Below are positions 6,128 to 7,840 of a DNA stretch of 7,840 nt, in pieces. Positions within the stretch are counted from its first letter, which is position 1. Each line of letters opens with the position of its first letter. The stretch spans positions 1 through 7,840 of the forward strand of contig JANXEB010000057.1 of the NCBI GenBank assembly GCA_025058985.1. The letters run 5' to 3'. Below the pieces are notes generated by a model. It ran no database searches, was not told the origin of the DNA, and saw only the letters and a list, made by a program, of their open reading frames with translations. A program made the position numbers and the translations under genes. The stretch is from Candidatus Aenigmatarchaeota archaeon. GTDB lineage: Archaea > Aenigmatarchaeota > Aenigmatarchaeia > CG10238-14 > SpSt-28.

Positions 6128-7666
6128 GTGGTAAAAAAAAGTAAAGAAGAGTTAGAAAAAGAAAAAGAGGAAGTTCAAACACTTCTTTCTCAAATAGAAG
6201 AAGAATATAGAAGAGCTTCTATAAGTGAAGAAACTTATAAAGAAATGAAAGAAAAATATGAAAAAAAATTAAAAGAAATAAATAAAAAACTTGGTATAAA
6301 AGAAGAGAAAGAGGAGAAAAAAAGTTTTTTAGATAAACTTTTGGGTAAAAAAGAAGAGAAAAAAGAAGGTCCTTATGAAGAAACTAAAACAGAGGGGCCT
6401 GTATATTTCGATCCTTTAAATCCTCCAAAAGAAATTTTGGAAGAAGTTAAGCCAGAAGAAAAAAAAGAATTAAAAATAGAAAGTGAAAAAATTGGAACTG
6501 AAGTTATAATGGAAATAGAGAAATTTAGAGCTACTTTAGATGCATTTAGAGAAGAGAAAAAAGTAATGATGGAACAAATTAGAGCTATAAACGAAAGTAT
6601 TGGAGAATTAAGATCTTTAATTTTTCAAACAGATGGTGCTTTAAAAGAATTGGAAATTAATTTTAATAAGCTAGCTGCTCAAGTTGAAGAAATTACTCCT
6701 GATAAGATAGCTAAGAGATTTATTGAATTGGAAAAAAATATAGAAAAATTCAATGTATTCATTGAAAAAACTGAAAAGAAAATTGAAGATTTGAATGAAA
6801 GAGTCAATAAAGTTTTTGAGTTTCTTAGAACTGCTGGTAGCTTAGAAAATATTATTGAAGTTTCTAAAAAGATAGATGAAAAAGCTAGAGAAATAAAAGA
6901 TGCTATTTCTTATATAGAGAGAGTTGCTACAAAAGTTGAAAAAACTTTTATCGAAATGACTAGAAATTTACAAGATTTTACTATTTACAAAACAAGACAA
7001 GAAAGTGTTGAAGATAGTTTGAAAGAAGTTTTGAAAAATATATCTGAAATAAATGCTAAGATTGAAAATTTAGCAACAAATAAAGATTTGGATGCAGTAA
7101 GAAGTAGTATTGCTATCTTAGATACACAAATAAAAGAATTTGAAAAAAGCTTACCTTTAATAGATGCAAAAATTCCAGAAACTATAAAAAGGTTAAGAGA
7201 CGAAAGAGATGATTTGATTATATTATTGGAATCTTTGAAGAATCAATTGAAAGAAGGAAAAATTAGTATAGGAGATTATGAGAAATCTAAAGCAAATACG
7301 GAAAAAAGAATAAAGGAAATTGAGGATAAGTTAATAGAGGAATGGAAGAGAGTTGAAAAATTCTTAGAGGGAGGAGGAATAGAGTTTGTGCCAGCTACAG
7401 AAGCAAAAGTTGAGGAGAAAGAGACTAAGAAGGAAAAGTTAGTTGAAGAAATTCCTGTGGAAGAGGAGGGGTATGTAGAATTAGCTCCATTTAGTTTTAA
7501 AGGACCAATGGAGGTGATAGTCAAAAGTAAGAAAAAAGCTAGAGAGGTTAAATTAAAGAAAAGAAAAGTAGAAATATTTCCAAAACCTGTTAAAGAGATA
7601 AAGGCTAAAAGTAAAGAAGAGTTCAAAAAAGTTGTTAAAAAGCTTTTTGAAAAAAAGAAAAAATAA
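6128..7666 (+). CDS. Lys/Glu-rich coiled-coil protein, probable partner of the downstream MinD-like ATPase
   Basis: This is a 512-residue soluble protein with no signal peptide or TM segment. The GTG start is chosen because no other usual start codon occurs between the in-frame TAA at 6104 and this point, and the next Met is residue 40, inside a helix. Order of parts: a short helical hairpin (20-55); a charged linker with a possible amphipathic helix SFLDKLLGKK (66-75); a Pro-containing stretch (about 81-109); long heptad-like coiled coil (about 122-300, continuing less regularly to 360); a second copy of the hairpin (367-402); an acidic linker; and a basic tail (466-512, about 23 Lys/Arg). 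No catalytic motif is seen. It overlaps the next ORF as TAATG, so the two are co-translated. I recall similar coiled-coil proteins in DPANN archaea, and a remote likeness to archaellum FlaC/D/E accessory proteins is possible but unproved. The most likely role is scaffold or effector of the MinD-type ATPase. Confidence 0.85.
   Translation: MVKKSKEELEKEKEEVQTLLSQIEEEYRRASISEETYKEMKEKYEKKLKEINKKLGIKEEKEEKKSFLDKLLGKKEEKKEGPYEETKTEGPVYFDPLNPPKEILEEVKPEEKKELKIESEKIGTEVIMEIEKFRATLDAFREEKKVMMEQIRAINESIGELRSLIFQTDGALKELEINFNKLAAQVEEITPDKIAKRFIELEKNIEKFNVFIEKTEKKIEDLNERVNKVFEFLRTAGSLENIIEVSKKIDEKAREIKDAISYIERVATKVEKTFIEMTRNLQDFTIYKTRQESVEDSLKEVLKNISEINAKIENLATNKDLDAVRSSIAILDTQIKEFEKSLPLIDAKIPETIKRLRDERDDLIILLESLKNQLKEGKISIGDYEKSKANTEKRIKEIEDKLIEEWKRVEKFLEGGGIEFVPATEAKVEEKETKKEKLVEEIPVEEEGYVELAPFSFKGPMEVIVKSKKKAREVKLKKRKVEIFPKPVKEIKAKSKEEFKKVVKKLFEKKKK
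6185..6292 (+). repeat. Helical-hairpin repeat, copy 1 (coiled-coil protein residues 20-55)
   Basis: This 36-residue unit from L20 to L55 contains I32-S33, Y37, EK (45-46), KEI (49-51) and KL (54-55). It aligns without gaps to residues 367-402 of the same protein, with 12 of 36 positions identical by hand alignment. The IS..xY centre with flanking helices recalls SHOCT-like or other short helical modules in which a small loop (G/A-K/S-I-S) joins two helices. Confidence 0.6.
7226..7333 (+). repeat. Helical-hairpin repeat, copy 2 (coiled-coil protein residues 367-402)
   Basis: This second 36-residue copy runs from L367 to L402, with EGKIS at 376-380, Y384, EK (392-393), KEI (396-398) and KL (401-402). 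The two copies bracket the long central coiled coil, so an extended molecule would carry the same small module near each end. The DNA is not recognisably repeated, so the duplication is old or convergent. Confidence 0.6.
7523..7663 (+). other. Basic C-terminal tail of the coiled-coil protein
   Basis: Residues 466-512 carry about 23 Lys/Arg against about 6 Glu and end in KKLFEKKKK, following an acidic stretch (about 423-447) and a short hydrophobic patch YVELAPFSF (449-457). A tail like this could touch nucleic acid or acidic phospholipid. Neither is shown by the sequence itself. Confidence 0.5.
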
Positions 7667-7840
7667 TGGGAAACGTAATAGGAATAATAAGTGGCAAAGG
7701 AGGAGTTGGAAAAACAACTATAACAGTTAATCTTGGAGTAACTCTAGTAAAATACTTTGCAAAAAGAGTTTGTGTTATAGATGGTAATATAACGGCTCCT
7801 AATTTGGGTCTATATTTAGGTTTTGTAGATGTTGAAAAAA
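7666..7840 (+). CDS. MinD/ParA-family ATPase (3'-partial)
   Basis: The ATG at 7666 shares its A with the TAA stop of the coiled-coil gene (TAATG), and 58 codons are visible. The protein opens MGNVIGIISGKGGVGKTT, which carries the deviant Walker A of the MinD/ParA/SIMIBI class: signature Lys K11, P-loop GGVGKTT (12-18). Next is VNLGV (21-25), then CVIDGNITAPNLGLYLGF (36-53), matching the switch-I/A' region with D39 followed by the NL-G-L-Y-LG run of MinD-like proteins. The family consists of ATP-dependent dimers that bind membrane or DNA and position cell-division, pilus/archaellum, chemosensory or plasmid cargo. The C-terminal amphipathic helix that would separate MinD from ParA or Mrp/NBP35 lies outside the window. 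Very tight coupling to the coiled-coil gene suggests that protein is its partner. There is no Shine-Dalgarno; translation probably depends on termination-reinitiation. Confidence 0.88.
   Translation, partial: MGNVIGIISGKGGVGKTTITVNLGVTLVKYFAKRVCVIDGNITAPNLGLYLGFVDVEK

Noticed and set aside
7276..7626. 116-codon minus-strand open frame, Ser/Phe-rich
   Set aside because: It is the complement of the Lys/Glu-rich end of the coiled-coil gene; low-complexity shadow.
6128..7666. SMC/Rad50-type ATPase or archaellum FlaC/D/E assignment for the coiled-coil gene
   Set aside because: There are no Walker motifs, which excludes SMC/Rad50. The FlaC/D/E likeness rests only on coiled-coil character, with no archaellum gene nearby, so it is kept as a possibility and not a call.
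1..7840. CRISPR array, tRNA/rRNA gene, IS element or attachment-site repeats
   Set aside because: No regularly spaced direct repeats, no RNA-gene-like GC-rich segments (which would stand out in this AT-rich DNA), and no transposase or terminal inverted repeats were seen.

Overview
The window reads as a piece of a very AT-rich archaeal genome, most likely a DPANN-type lineage (Woesearchaeota, Pacearchaeota or relatives). The support is indirect. It includes a HerA/FtsK-type ATPase joined to a huge N-glycosylation-sequon-rich surface ectodomain, a MinD-type ATPase with a Lys/Glu-rich coiled-coil partner, near-absent intergenic space, and no visible Shine-Dalgarno sites, as expected for leaderless transcription. 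There is no rRNA or tRNA to confirm the assignment. All four protein-coding genes use the standard code.

Layout: (1) Positions 1-5391 (+) hold the 3' part of a giant gene of at least 1,796 codons that enters from outside the window. It encodes about 1,400 residues of beta-rich Ig-like domains with about 75 N-X-S/T sequons, a Cys knot and Pro/Gly hinge, one transmembrane helix, and then a complete HerA-like P-loop ATPase with a charged helical tail. (2) Positions 5356-6117 (-) encode a sugar-phosphate nucleotidyltransferase that converges on gene 1 and overlaps it by 36 bp. (3) Positions 6128-7666 (+) encode a 512-residue coiled-coil protein whose GTG start lies only 10 bp from the nucleotidyltransferase start. 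(4) From 7666 (+) a MinD/ParA-family ATPase begins, its ATG overlapping the previous stop as TAATG. It is cut by the window end after 58 codons.

How they may work together: genes 3 and 4 almost certainly share a transcript and look like a MinD-type positioning ATPase plus a coiled-coil effector or scaffold. Gene 1 looks like a transmembrane machine that couples cytoplasmic ATP hydrolysis to a very large external glycoprotein arm. A plausible but unproved reading is a cell-surface attachment, secretion or DNA/protein translocation device. The nucleotidyltransferase could supply activated sugars for its glycosylation. Gene 1 is the most interesting object here. The domain fusion is seen directly in the sequence; the system-level link between the genes is inference. 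All of the window is genic apart from the 10-bp gap at 6118-6127.
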